64,000 nt of DNA, taken from assembly GCA_016716625.1 (NCBI GenBank), contig JADJVJ010000006.1, positions 774,352-838,351 on the forward strand, written 5' to 3'. The DNA is from Nostocoides sp. (GTDB taxonomy: Bacteria; Actinomycetota; Actinomycetes; Actinomycetales; Dermatophilaceae). Below, one piece after another: positions 43,696-52,295 of the stretch. The notes under the pieces are model-generated. The model saw nothing but the letters and a program-made list of their open reading frames with translations. It did not search any database and was not told where the DNA came from. The position numbers and the translations under genes are program-made. Position 1 is the first letter of the stretch. Every line of letters begins with the position of its first letter.

Positions 43696-44634
43696 ATGGC
43701 GACGCGCTACGGCTTCCTCGGTCCCGAGGGGACCTTCACCTCGATGGCGCTCGACGCGTGGGCGCCGGGCAGCGTGGGGGCGCGGACGGCATACGGGTCG
43801 GTGGATGCTGCCCTCAAGGCGCTCCGCGAGGGGGCCATCGATGCGGCCATGGTGCCCATCGAGAACTCCGTCGAGGGTGGGGTGTCGGCGACCCTGGATG
43901 CGCTGGCCAGCGGTGACCCGCTGGTCGTCGTCGGCGAGGAGCTGGTGCCGATCAGGTTCGTGCTCTGCGCACGAGCCGGTCTCGCGCTCAACGACATCCA
44001 CCGGATCGGAACCCATTCGCACGCCTGGGCTCAGGTGCGAGGCTGGGTGGCGAGCAACGTCCCGCAGGCGGACTACGTGCCGGCGCTGTCGACGGCGGCC
44101 GCGGCGCAGGGCCTCGTCGGCGGCGAGGCCCCGTACGACGCGGCCGTGTGCGCACCCGTGGCCGCGCAGATGCACGGGTTGTCGATCCTCGCCGACGATA
44201 TCGGGGACATGCAGGGTGCGGTGACCCGGTTCGTCGTGGTCGCCCGGCCTGGGGCGCTGCCGGCTCCCACGGGGGCGGACAAGACGACGGTGGTGCTCTA
44301 CCAGCGCTCCGACCACGCCGGCGGGCTCTTGGAACTGCTCGAGCAGTTCGCCGTCCGCGGGATCAACATGACCCGGCTGGAGTCTCGGCCGACGAAGGAT
44401 TCGATGGGCTCGTACTGTTTCTCGATCGACTTCGAGGGGCATGTCCTGGACGAGCGGATCGGGGAGGCGCTCATGGGGCTCAAGCGGATCTGCGCCGATG
44501 TCCGCTTCCTCGGCTCCTATCGGCGGGCCGACGGTGAGGCCGCGAGCGTGGCCGACCACCACAGCGACGAGGACTTCCGCGACGCCCAGGACTGGTTGCG
44601 CAGCCTGCGGCATCTCACCGCTGGCGAGGTCTGA
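43696..44634 (+). CDS. pheA: Prephenate dehydratase
   Basis: The 312-residue enzyme has the type-2 periplasmic-fold catalytic domain: RYGFLGPEGTFTSMAL, AAMVPIENSVEGGV, and the catalytic TRF motif in GAVTRFVVV. The ACT domain follows with GGLLELLEQFAVRGINMTRLESRPTK, the Phe-binding ESRP region. It makes phenylpyruvate from prephenate and is inhibited by phenylalanine. No chorismate mutase part is fused. Confidence 0.95.
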   Translation: MATRYGFLGPEGTFTSMALDAWAPGSVGARTAYGSVDAALKALREGAIDAAMVPIENSVEGGVSATLDALASGDPLVVVGEELVPIRFVLCARAGLALNDIHRIGTHSHAWAQVRGWVASNVPQADYVPALSTAAAAQGLVGGEAPYDAAVCAPVAAQMHGLSILADDIGDMQGAVTRFVVVARPGALPAPTGADKTTVVLYQRSDHAGGLLELLEQFAVRGINMTRLESRPTKDSMGSYCFSIDFEGHVLDERIGEALMGLKRICADVRFLGSYRRADGEAASVADHHSDEDFRDAQDWLRSLRHLTAGEV

Positions 44635-44648
44635 GCCCCCAGGGCAGG

Positions 44649-45371
44649 TCAGACCGCGAGGGTGCCGCGAACCAGGCTGTCTCCGGAGTGTGCCGGCTTG
44701 TCGTCGAACTGCTCGCGTGAGATGTCGACGATGACGTAGCCCTGGTCGATGAGGTCCTGGGAGATGACGAACCGCTGCTGCTCCACGCCGGCGGGTAGCA
44801 CGCCGACGCTGACCATGCGCTTGAGGTCGCTGTTGATGAGCCACACCTCGAGGTAGCCGCTGTCGGTGGCCAGCCCGCGGGCCTGCACGTCGAGGTCGAG
44901 GGTGGTGCCGACCCGCACGAGCCGGGCCTCGCCGCGGGAGGTTTTGGTGTCGAGGGTGTCCAGCGGGGCTTTCGCCACGGTCTGGACCGATGGTGTGGGA
45001 GCGGGGCTGTCCCGGTTGACCACGGCGGCGGTCACCCCGCTGCCGAGGGCGATCCCGGCGGCCGCGGCGGCGGCGAGCCACCAGGGGGAGCGGCGGGGTG
45101 CGCCGTGTCGTGGCGGGGTCGGCGTTGCCTCGGTATGCCGTGGCGTGAGCTGGAGCGGAGCGTCAAGTTCGGCCTCGATGGCCGCCCACACAGCGGGCGG
45201 TGGCGGGACGAGGTCGACGTCGCGGGAACGGCGAGTCATGTCGATCACCTGCTTCAAGGACTCGACCTCGGGGCCGCACTCGGAGCACAGCTCCAGGTGC
45301 TGGGAAACCTGTTCCGGCACTGCCTCACCCAAAGCAGTGGCGACAAGCAGATCGTGGTCCGGGTGGGTCAT
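44649..45371 (-). CDS. rskA: Anti-sigma-K factor, RskA-like
   Basis: The 240-residue protein has a cytosolic N-terminal anti-sigma part with a zinc-type HLELCSECG motif (about residues 25-33), one membrane helix (WWLAAAAAAGIALGSGVTAAVV, about 97-118) and an external domain with YLEVWLINSDLKRMVSVGVL, typical of RskA. It overlaps the sigma gene by 4 bp. RskA holds SigK inactive until cut by regulated proteolysis. Confidence 0.88.
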   Translation of the reverse strand: MTHPDHDLLVATALGEAVPEQVSQHLELCSECGPEVESLKQVIDMTRRSRDVDLVPPPPAVWAAIEAELDAPLQLTPRHTEATPTPPRHGAPRRSPWWLAAAAAAGIALGSGVTAAVVNRDSPAPTPSVQTVAKAPLDTLDTKTSRGEARLVRVGTTLDLDVQARGLATDSGYLEVWLINSDLKRMVSVGVLPAGVEQQRFVISQDLIDQGYVIVDISREQFDDKPAHSGDSLVRGTLAV

Positions 45372-45922
45372 AGCGGCACCTCCTCCAGGCGAGTGCGGAG
45401 CTGAAGCAGTCCGCGACGGATGTGACTTTTCACGGTGCCGAGGGGCAGGTCGAAGGCGGTAGCCACCTCGGTGTGGGTGCGGCCTTCCATGACGACCGCT
45501 CGGATGAGCGCGGCGCGCGGGTCACCCATGGCGTCGAGGGCCTCGGCGATGACGACCTTGTCGGTGACGTCCTCGGCGGTGGGGCCTGCGGCGGTGAGTT
45601 CCGTGTGCCGAGCCAGGCTGTGCTCGCGGCGGGTTTCCCGTTCGCGGGCGGCGTAGAGGTCGGCGCAACGTCTGCGGGTGATGGCGAAAAGCCAGCCCGG
45701 GAGCGAGCCGACACCCTCTCGGAGTGACTCGCGGCTGCGCCAGGCGGATACGAAGACCTGCTGGGTGACGTCCTCGGCGTCGTGATGGTTGCCGAGGCTG
45801 CGGAGGGCGATCGTGTGGACGGCCGCACCCCACCGCTCATAGGCGGCAGCGAGCGCCGCCCGATCCCCGGCCCGCAGGCCGGGGATCAGGTCGGCGCCGC
45901 TGTCAAGGCCCTGATCGGTCAA
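45368..45922 (-). CDS. sigK: ECF sigma factor, SigK-like
   Basis: The 184-residue factor has region 2 (AAYERWGAAVHTIALRSLGNHHDAEDVTQQVFVSAWRS, split as usual, then GWLFAITRRRCADLYAARER) and region 4 (MEGRTHTEVATAFDLPLGTVKSHIRRGLLQLR). It lies between a fasciclin gene upstream and rskA downstream. In Mycobacterium tuberculosis SigK/RskA control the fasciclin proteins MPT70 and MPT83, so the context supports the assignment. Confidence 0.88.
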   Translation of the reverse strand: MTDQGLDSGADLIPGLRAGDRAALAAAYERWGAAVHTIALRSLGNHHDAEDVTQQVFVSAWRSRESLREGVGSLPGWLFAITRRRCADLYAARERETRREHSLARHTELTAAGPTAEDVTDKVVIAEALDAMGDPRAALIRAVVMEGRTHTEVATAFDLPLGTVKSHIRRGLLQLRTRLEEVPL

Positions 45923-45964
45923 CGCATCTCCACGTCAGCGATCGTAACCCGGTGTGCGGATCGG

Positions 45965-46600
45965 TCACAGGTTGACGGGACGCAGGACCCGTGAGATGCC
46001 GTGTGCGATCTGGACGTTGCCGGAGTTGATGTCCAGGCGCGTGCGCATGATCCACGGGTTGGCAGCGTCGGGGTCCTGGTCGATGAGCTTGATGTAGGCC
46101 TTGTCGGCATTGACGACATCGACCTTGAAGGTGCCGCCCTGCGCGGTGGTCAAGGTAGCGCCATCGGCCTGGAGGGCCTGGGCCGAGGTGATCGTGGCTC
46201 CGGGCACGACGTGGTAGAGCAGGACGGCCTCGACGGTGTCGATGCCGAGGCTCGCGACAGTGGCGAAGACCTGGGGCTCGGGAGCGGTCTTGCCGGTGAG
46301 GTCGTGCACGAGGAGTCGGAAGGCGCGGTCGTTGGGGAGGAACGCGGTGAGCGGGACGGTGCCGTCGGTGAGCACCTTGACCGGGCTGTCCGGCTTGGCG
46401 GCGAGGACCGCGAGCGCGGCCTCGGTGACGATGTCGTAGTCGGCCCAGTTCCCATCGAACTGGTTGCCGTCGGCGAGCAGCACCGCGGCGAGGCTGTTCG
46501 TGCCGTGATGATCGGCCTGGGCGGCTGGGGCGATGGCGACCGCGGCAGTGGCGGCGAGAGCAAAGCCAGCCACCGAAGCGGCGAGGCGGCGAACACGCAT
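45965..46600 (-). CDS. Secreted fasciclin-domain protein (MPT70/83-like)
   Basis: The 211-residue protein starts at ATG 46600, with GGAGG 7 nt upstream. A Sec signal peptide (MRVRRLAASVAGFALAATAA, cut after AQA) is followed by one FAS1 domain: DYDIVTEAALAVLAAKP, LTAFLPNDRAFRLLVHDLTG, VEAVLLYHVVPGATI and a C-terminal AHGISRVLRPVNL. It lies 42 bp upstream of sigK on the same strand and is probably the main SigK target. FAS1 proteins mediate adhesion. Confidence 0.9.
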   Translation of the reverse strand: MRVRRLAASVAGFALAATAAVAIAPAAQADHHGTNSLAAVLLADGNQFDGNWADYDIVTEAALAVLAAKPDSPVKVLTDGTVPLTAFLPNDRAFRLLVHDLTGKTAPEPQVFATVASLGIDTVEAVLLYHVVPGATITSAQALQADGATLTTAQGGTFKVDVVNADKAYIKLIDQDPDAANPWIMRTRLDINSGNVQIAHGISRVLRPVNL

Positions 46601-46729
46601 GACGGAACCTCCATGAGGGTGGGCCGAGGACTCGGCCAGGTGTGGAGTGTTCTGTGGCTGCACGGCATACGGATGCACCTGGGGGAGAAGTTCTGTTCAG
46701 GGGGCAGGTTCGTCTCTACACTTCTGCGC

Positions 46730-47233
46730 ATGCGAACGCTCCCTGCCCGAGTTCTCGTCGTTGTCGCCGCCCTCGCCCTCGGTGGGTGCGGTTCGTCCGG
46801 TGGCGCCACCTCGACCCCGGCGGCGGCCAGCCCCTCGGCCAGCGCGCCCTCGACTCCGGCCGCAAGTCCGAGCGAGACCCCGTCGGCGACACCCACCCCA
46901 ACCCCGAGCACGCCGGCCCCGGCCGCCGTCACCGTGAAGAAGTATGGCGGGGCGTCGGCGGAGTGCGCCGCGTCCTCCGCGGTCCTGATGAAGGCGACGA
47001 CGATCGGCGGACTCGCCAATCAGGGGAAGGTGACCCAAGCCGACTTCGAGAAGGCGTTCTCGGGGGCGGATGTCAACGGAGTTCCGATCGACGCGGTCCC
47101 GATCCTCGCCGACCTCAAGACCGCCAGCTTGACGGTGGTTGGCCTCGACGCGGCCGCGGCCTCGGCCCATCTCGGCCAGTTCGCCGATGCGCTCGGCCGG
47201 TTCACCACGGCCGTGCAGACCATCTGCTCGTAG
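46730..47233 (+). CDS. Small lipoprotein of unknown function
   Basis: The 167-residue protein starts at ATG 46730. The lipobox is ALGGCG (Cys about residue 20). A long Ala/Ser/Thr/Pro-rich linker (residues 25-65) is followed by a helical domain of about 95 residues that has two cysteines (SAECAASS and the final ICS), likely forming a disulfide. It is divergent from the fasciclin gene. I do not recognise a family. Confidence 0.7.
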   Translation: MRTLPARVLVVVAALALGGCGSSGGATSTPAAASPSASAPSTPAASPSETPSATPTPTPSTPAPAAVTVKKYGGASAECAASSAVLMKATTIGGLANQGKVTQADFEKAFSGADVNGVPIDAVPILADLKTASLTVVGLDAAAASAHLGQFADALGRFTTAVQTICS

Positions 47234-47255
47234 GCGCCTGTGCCAGGCTGAGGTC

Positions 47256-47651
47256 ATGGCCGACTACACAGACACCGAGCGAGACACCATCCGCACCGCC
47301 GCCTTTGGCGCGATGGCCTTGGTCTCCAAGGCCGACCCGGGGTTCTTTGCGATGTTCAAGGAGAGTATGGCGGGATCGCGGGCGCTCTCCGCGGCTCCGC
47401 CGGAGATCGGTGAGCTCCTCCGCTCCGGTGGTTTCCCCAGCCCGCCGACAGGTGACGCCGCGAGCGTCGAGGCGCAGGTGCTTGGCGCGCTGACCCAAGC
47501 CCGGGGAATCCTCGGCGGCAAGGACCAGGCGGCCTCGGATGCCTTCCGGGACGTCATCCTCGCGGCCTGCGACCAAGTGGCCCAGGCCTCGCACGGGGTG
47601 GCTCCGGCAGAGCAGGCGGTCATCGACAAGGTCCGCGCGGCGCTGGGCTGA
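47256..47651 (+). CDS. Small helical protein of unknown function
   Basis: The 131-residue soluble protein starts at ATG 47256, 22 bp after the lipoprotein gene. The pattern of helices (TERDTIRTAAFGAMALVSKADPGF at the start, split by Gly/Pro turns, then AFRDVILAACDQVAQAS) resembles small tellurite-resistance-like or DUF proteins, but I cannot name the family. It is probably co-transcribed with the lipoprotein. Confidence 0.6.
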   Translation: MADYTDTERDTIRTAAFGAMALVSKADPGFFAMFKESMAGSRALSAAPPEIGELLRSGGFPSPPTGDAASVEAQVLGALTQARGILGGKDQAASDAFRDVILAACDQVAQASHGVAPAEQAVIDKVRAALG

Positions 47652-47661
47652 GGGTGCCCCT

Positions 47662-47706
47662 GGGTCTTGCGCGCCGGGGTCTTACGCGCGGGGGTCTTGC
47701 GCGCCG
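47662..47706. repeat. Three 15-bp tandem repeats
   Basis: GGGTCTTGCGCGCCG occurs at 47662 and 47692, and a variant GGGTCTTACGCGCGG between them at 47677. They lie just downstream of the stop at 47651. They look like slippage products; a role in transcription ending is possible but not supported by a clear hairpin. Confidence 0.65.
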
Positions 47707-47731
47707 GGTTGCGGGCGAGGATCTTTGACCC

Positions 47732-49066
47732 ATGGCACGTCGACCATGGCCGGGGCCACGCGCGGTCCTGCTCGCCGTGGTGTTCTGTGGGTCGCTCTTC
47801 GCTGGGTCCGCCTGGGCCGAGGGCGGGCTCACCCTCGACTCCGACTCGCTGACCGGCGAGCGCGCCGAGGACGGTTCGGTCACCGCCTCCGTGGTGATCA
47901 CGAACTCGCTGGCCACCCTCGTCACCCTCGATGCGCGGGTCCGCGATGACGCCGACCTCTGCAACGCCACGATTGCTCCGCGCACGCTCGCGGCCGGGCT
48001 GGCGACCAAGGTCACCCTCACCATCGAGGAGGCGTGTTTCCCGCAAGCGGCGCTCAGCGAGCGGACCTTCACGCTCACCGATGGCACACAGAGGCTTCCG
48101 GCGGTGACCGTGAAGCCGCCGGAGTCCACGACGCCGACCTGGCCACTCTGGGTGGCCGGGCTGCTCGCGGTGTGCCTGGGGGCGTACCTGTGGAACCTCG
48201 GGGTGGGTGCCTTGCGAGTTCAAGACGACACGCTCCGCGACCCGGCGTCGATAGAAGCCCGGAGGAAACAGTACGAGGCGTTGCAGGCCGTGGTCGACGA
48301 GCGGATCCGCGCGCTGAACCTGCCAGCGGAGCAGCGAAGCTTCACCGGCCCGACCCCGCCATGGACGGACCTCGCGGATCCGCCGGCATACGGGCTGGGT
48401 TCGACCATCAAGGGGCTGGAGGCCACCTGGTCGCTCGACGACTCCTGGGTGTCTACGATCACGGTGGCGGTCGCGGGCGTGACGGGGTTGCTGCAGAGCA
48501 CCGACCTCTTCACGACCCTGGTCGGGGATGCACCCAAGGGTGCGCTCGGGCTGATGACGGTGGCCGGGCTGATCTCGGCGGCCTGGGTCGCCCTCGCGCT
48601 CGTGCTCGTCAAGGTCATCGGGCCGAAGACCTCGGAGGTCACCGTCGGGGGGTTCCTGGCCTCCAATGCCCTCATCGCCGCCGCGGTGACCCTGCAGCTG
48701 GCGACCATTGCGTTGGCGGCGCTGCAGGGGTTGCGGGAGTCCCATCCCCTGCTCGCCGCGTTCGTGGCCATCGCCGCGGCGGCCTCGCTCGCGGTGGCCC
48801 TGGTCTACGCCAAGGAGCGACAGCGGGAAACGGTTACCGAGGGCGCCGACGACGGGGCTCCCGTGCTGCCCGAGGATCCCGCGAAGGCGTGGGCCTCGGA
48901 CGGGTCGAACTGGCAGCGGCGCCTGGTGTTCGCTGCCCTGCACACGGAGTACTCGAAGTTCTGGGACGTCCCAGCGGTGGCCACCGCGGGCAGTGAGGTC
49001 GTCGTGCTGAGCGTGCCGGTGACGTCGTTGATGGAGAGCGATGGCACGACGGCCGCCCTCATGTGA
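47732..49066 (+). CDS. Membrane protein with secreted N-terminal beta domain
   Basis: The 444-residue protein starts at ATG 47732. It has a signal peptide (cut near SAWA), an external Ig-like region of about 95 residues with two cysteines (DLCNAT and EEACF), a first helix (WPLWVAGLLAVCLGAYLW), a coiled cytosolic stretch (RRKQYEALQAVVDERIRAL) and then about four more helices at residues 245-360. No family is recognised. It is followed by a hairpin at 49105-49128. Confidence 0.65.
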   Translation: MARRPWPGPRAVLLAVVFCGSLFAGSAWAEGGLTLDSDSLTGERAEDGSVTASVVITNSLATLVTLDARVRDDADLCNATIAPRTLAAGLATKVTLTIEEACFPQAALSERTFTLTDGTQRLPAVTVKPPESTTPTWPLWVAGLLAVCLGAYLWNLGVGALRVQDDTLRDPASIEARRKQYEALQAVVDERIRALNLPAEQRSFTGPTPPWTDLADPPAYGLGSTIKGLEATWSLDDSWVSTITVAVAGVTGLLQSTDLFTTLVGDAPKGALGLMTVAGLISAAWVALALVLVKVIGPKTSEVTVGGFLASNALIAAAVTLQLATIALAALQGLRESHPLLAAFVAIAAAASLAVALVYAKERQRETVTEGADDGAPVLPEDPAKAWASDGSNWQRRLVFAALHTEYSKFWDVPAVATAGSEVVVLSVPVTSLMESDGTTAALM

Positions 49067-49104
49067 GGTGCCGGTTTGGGTCCCGCCCACCGGGGAGTGC
49101 AGAA

Positions 49105-49128
49105 GCGGCCCCGAGCTCTCAGGGCCGC
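49105..49128 (+). terminator. GC-rich hairpin after the membrane protein gene
   Basis: GCGGCCC (49105-49111) pairs with GGGCCGC (49122-49128) across a 10-nt loop that itself contains the palindrome GAGCTC. There is no U-tract. The position, 38 nt after the stop at 49066 and before the AT-rich promoter at 49225, fits a terminator. Confidence 0.5.
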
Positions 49129-49224
49129 CTCCGGTGCGGGACTGCTGTGCGCTACCTCGCCCGCCCGACCCTCTTCGGTTCGTGCGAAAACGAATAGTGA
49201 GTATCCGTAAATCCGGTGGCTGAG

Positions 49225-49230
49225 TATACT
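49225..49230 (+). promoter_or_regulatory. Promoter -10 box of the DUF4143 ATPase, leaderless
   Basis: TATACT is a nearly ideal -10 box. It ends 7 nt before ATG 49238, so transcription would begin at or next to the A of the start codon. The 45 bp upstream are unusually AT-rich for this genome, with no clear -35 box. It marks the start of the defence-type island. Confidence 0.55.
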
Positions 49231-49237
49231 TTTTTGC

Positions 49238-50446
49238 ATGTCGCGCCCCCCGCCCAGATATCTTCCTCGCCACGTCGATCGGTCCCTCCGCGACGCGCTA
49301 GCCAGTGCTCCCGTCGTCGTGCTCGACGGTCCGCGGGCGGTGGGCAAGACGACGACTGCGAGTCGACGTGCCGGGTCCTCCGTCCTGCTCCCGCGCGACC
49401 TTGACCAGATCCGCGCGGATGCCGACAGCTATCTGGGCTCGCTCGTCCCGCCCGTCCTCATCGACGAGTGGCAGCTCGCAGGTCCCGACCTCCTGTGGAC
49501 GGTGAAGCGCATTGTCGACGCGGACCCCCGGCCCGGACGGTTCCTTCTGACCGGCAGTGTCGAGCCCGCGGCATACGGCCCCACTTATCCGCTCGCCGGG
49601 AGGGCGGTGCGCCTCGTGATGAGGCCGATGACGGCGAGTGAGTTGGACGGCCGAGGAAGTGAGGAGACCTTCCTTGAGCGAGTCACCTCTGGGTGGAGGC
49701 CCAGCGTCGGCTCCGAGGTCTCTGCGCAGATGTCGATCTCGCAGATGGGCCGGGCGGGCTTTCCCGCGGCTCGGGACATGCCTGATCCCCGTCTCTTCCT
49801 CGACGGCTACGCAAGCCTGGTGTCCCAGCGGGCAGGCGAGGAGGGCCGGGACTCGACTCGTCTGCTGCGGACGATGCGCGTCCTCGCGACCCTCACCGGG
49901 AAGGCCGTGCCGGATCAGCGCGTGTGGGAGGCGGCCGACGTCAGCAAGGTGACGTGGAAGCACTATGACGACCTCCTGACGCGCGTGCACCTGTCCTCCG
50001 GGCTGCCGGCATACGAGACCAAGAGGCTCAAGCGGCTGACGTTCTATCCCAAGAGATTCCTCGCTGACACCGCTCTCGCCCTGGCCCTGGCGGGCCGGAC
50101 TGCGGATGACCTCGCCACGGACCCAACCGGGGCGGGACTTTTCTTGGAATCCTTTGTCGCCCAGCAGCTTCGGCCGCAGGCCGACCTCGTGGGCGCCACA
50201 CTGATGCACCTGCGCACGGGTGCCGGTGAGCGCGAGATCGATGTGGTGATCGAGACGCCTGCTGGGATCTTTGGCGTGGAGGTCAAGCACGCTCGGCGCG
50301 CCTCTGGTGCCGACGCGAAGCAGTTGGCATGGCTTCGAGATCAGCTCGGGGAGCGCTTCCTTCACGGATTCGTCGTGCACGCGGGAAGCGACTGCTATTC
50401 GCTGGGCGAGCGGCTCCTGGCCGTCCCGATCGGCCTTCTGCTCTGA
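49238..50446 (+). CDS. AAA-type ATPase with DUF4143 domain
   Basis: The 402-residue protein has Walker A GPRAVGKTTT (about residues 31-40), Walker B VLIDEWQ, sensor LTGSVEP and a RMTASEL-like MRPMTASEL, all typical of the AAA_14 fold. The C-terminal DUF4143 part, KVTWKHYDDLLTRVHL and then GAGEREIDVVIETPAGIFGVEVKHA, has the E-x-D...E-V-K pattern of a PD-(D/E)XK nuclease fold. Such proteins are common in mobile and toxin-antitoxin-rich DNA, but their function is unclear. It converges with the helicase gene. Confidence 0.88.
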   Translation: MSRPPPRYLPRHVDRSLRDALASAPVVVLDGPRAVGKTTTASRRAGSSVLLPRDLDQIRADADSYLGSLVPPVLIDEWQLAGPDLLWTVKRIVDADPRPGRFLLTGSVEPAAYGPTYPLAGRAVRLVMRPMTASELDGRGSEETFLERVTSGWRPSVGSEVSAQMSISQMGRAGFPAARDMPDPRLFLDGYASLVSQRAGEEGRDSTRLLRTMRVLATLTGKAVPDQRVWEAADVSKVTWKHYDDLLTRVHLSSGLPAYETKRLKRLTFYPKRFLADTALALALAGRTADDLATDPTGAGLFLESFVAQQLRPQADLVGATLMHLRTGAGEREIDVVIETPAGIFGVEVKHARRASGADAKQLAWLRDQLGERFLHGFVVHAGSDCYSLGERLLAVPIGLLL

Positions 50447-50532
50447 TCGAGTGGCGCTCTCTCAGCGGGAGGTCTTCAGGTGCGCACGTTGGCTTTCCTC
50501 CGGCACTCATGATGCGGCCCTGCCGCGACGAG

Positions 50533-52214
50533 TCAGCGGCCGGTGATTCCCAGGCGAGCAGCGACCTCAGGACCTCCCATAGCTTCGACCACCGCAGGGT
50601 CACCCACGACGATGAGCAGGTCAGTGGCGCGGGAAAGTCCGACATAGAGCCGCTCGCGCGCCCGTTCGCTGACCCCGACTGGTTGACACAGAGCACGACG
50701 ACCCGCCGCTCGAGCCCCTTGCAGCCGAGGACGTGCCCGTAGAACACAAGATCCTTGTCCCAGAACGTGTCCCAGTAGCCCTTCTGGCCGACGCTCTCCT
50801 GCAGCGCGACGTGCTCGGGGTGCCGCCGACCCGTGGTGATAAGAGCGATGTCCTCGGGACGCCACCCGTCGTCGATGAGCGGGTCGATGAGGCCGTCAGC
50901 CGTGTCGAGGGCGTCCTCGGCAGGACACGGGACGAAGCGGACCTCCGGCCCGTCGCCCCCGCGCGCCTGCATCCGCATCGGCGCGAGCGGGCCGAACGCC
51001 TCTGCGATCTGCCGCGTGTTCCGCAGGTTGTGGTCGAGGACGAGTGGCACCAGAGGCACTGGGGCGGAGCCGAATCGGGCGAAGACGCGCTGGTTCTGGT
51101 CGCTGTAGAGGTAGAGCCCGCTGGAGCTCTCGTCGCGCATGCTGCCCAGGATCGGTTGCCACCACAGGTCCGCGAAGTCCTGCGCCTCATCCACCACGAA
51201 CGCATCGAACCGGCACTTCACCGTCAGCTGCCCGGCAAGCGCCAGCATCTGACGTGGCAGCTCATCCTCCCAGAAGCCTGAGTTGTCGCGGTCGGCGAAC
51301 TCGGTCACGCCGAGATACGCCGCGAGCTCCTCGAAGGTGCCCACGAACGCCGGCCGCTGCTTCTTGCCCCAAGCGCCGGTCACCCTCTGCAGATAGCTCG
51401 CCAAGCCGATGGAGTAGCAGACCAAGGCGACGCGCTGCGGCATACGGTCATCACCACGTCCGCGGGTCAGCTCCCGCGCCTGAGCCAGCGCCAGCGTGGT
51501 CTTGCCGGACCCCGCTCCACCGCGAACCTCGATGCGGTGCAGCAGGCGGGTGACTCCAAGCAGCGTGGCCTGCTCGACCGTGAGGCGCTCGGCATCGCGC
51601 TCCCGCTCCTCCGCGGCGGCGAGCACGTCGCGCTGAGGAAGGTTGCGGCCGTGCAGGATCTCGACGATCAGCGCGCAATCATCGGCTGTGGGGACGCGGT
51701 ACTGGCTCTCCTGGTGGGCGGCGATGTCGTAGAGGCGGCCCGCGAGGTCGCCCTGGTCACCCCGGCCGTGCGCCATCCAGCGCGGGCAGTCGGGAGTGGC
51801 GAAGTCGTCGTCGAGGGTCGTGTAGGGCAGGACGACGGCATGCCCGAGGCGGACGCGGCTGGACCGCTGAGCCCGCCAGCGCGGGTCGGCCTCGACATAG
51901 TCGCGCAGCGCGTACTTGCCGTCGCGGGCCTGCTCGACCGGATGGATGGCACGGGTGCTGCCACTGTGTGCGGTCTGACGCCATAAGCCGTCCGCGTCGA
52001 CGTGCACGCTGCCGCCCTTGACCTCGACCACCACGATCCCGACGTCGGGCATGAGGACGACGAGGTCGAGCTCATGGTCCTGGCGGGTTGTCGTGAGGCG
52101 CAGGTTGGCGAGGATGGTCCAGTCGCCGGGCGCCTGGGCAAGCAGTCGCTCCCACACCTCCCGCTCCGATGCGGTGGTGAAGGGCGGGTGCTCCGGTATG
52201 CCGCGCGTGGTCAC
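50533..52214 (-). CDS. NERD-domain UvrD-like helicase, frameshifted near its C terminus
   Basis: The protein starts at GTG 52214. A NERD nuclease-like domain (ELDLVVLMPDVGIVVVEVKGG) occupies residues 1-140. A superfamily-1 helicase follows with Walker A VRGGAGSGKTTLAL (about 235), VVDEAQDFADLW (Walker B), YSDQNQRVFARF and VLDHNLRNTRQIAEAF. At about 50675 the frame breaks after VVVLCVNQ at a run of four Gs; the intact end (SERARERLYVGLSRATDLL, motif VI) lies one frame over and stops at 50533. In the unbroken frame, translation runs on antisense to 50283. NERD helicases are common near defence genes. A sequencing slip is possible. Confidence 0.83.
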
Positions 52215-52295
52215 CGTCTCACTCTGTCACGGGCCACTGACGGGACACGCCTGCAGGGCGCAGTGCCCGGGCAGCACGAGACTCCGATGAGCCGG

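Noticed and set aside
47662..47706. 15-bp tandem repeats as a regulatory iteron
   Set aside because: They follow a stop codon, and no replication or partition gene is near.
47264..49273. 669-codon minus-strand frame
   Set aside because: It is opposite two plus-strand genes with signal peptide and membrane helices and has no domain of its own.
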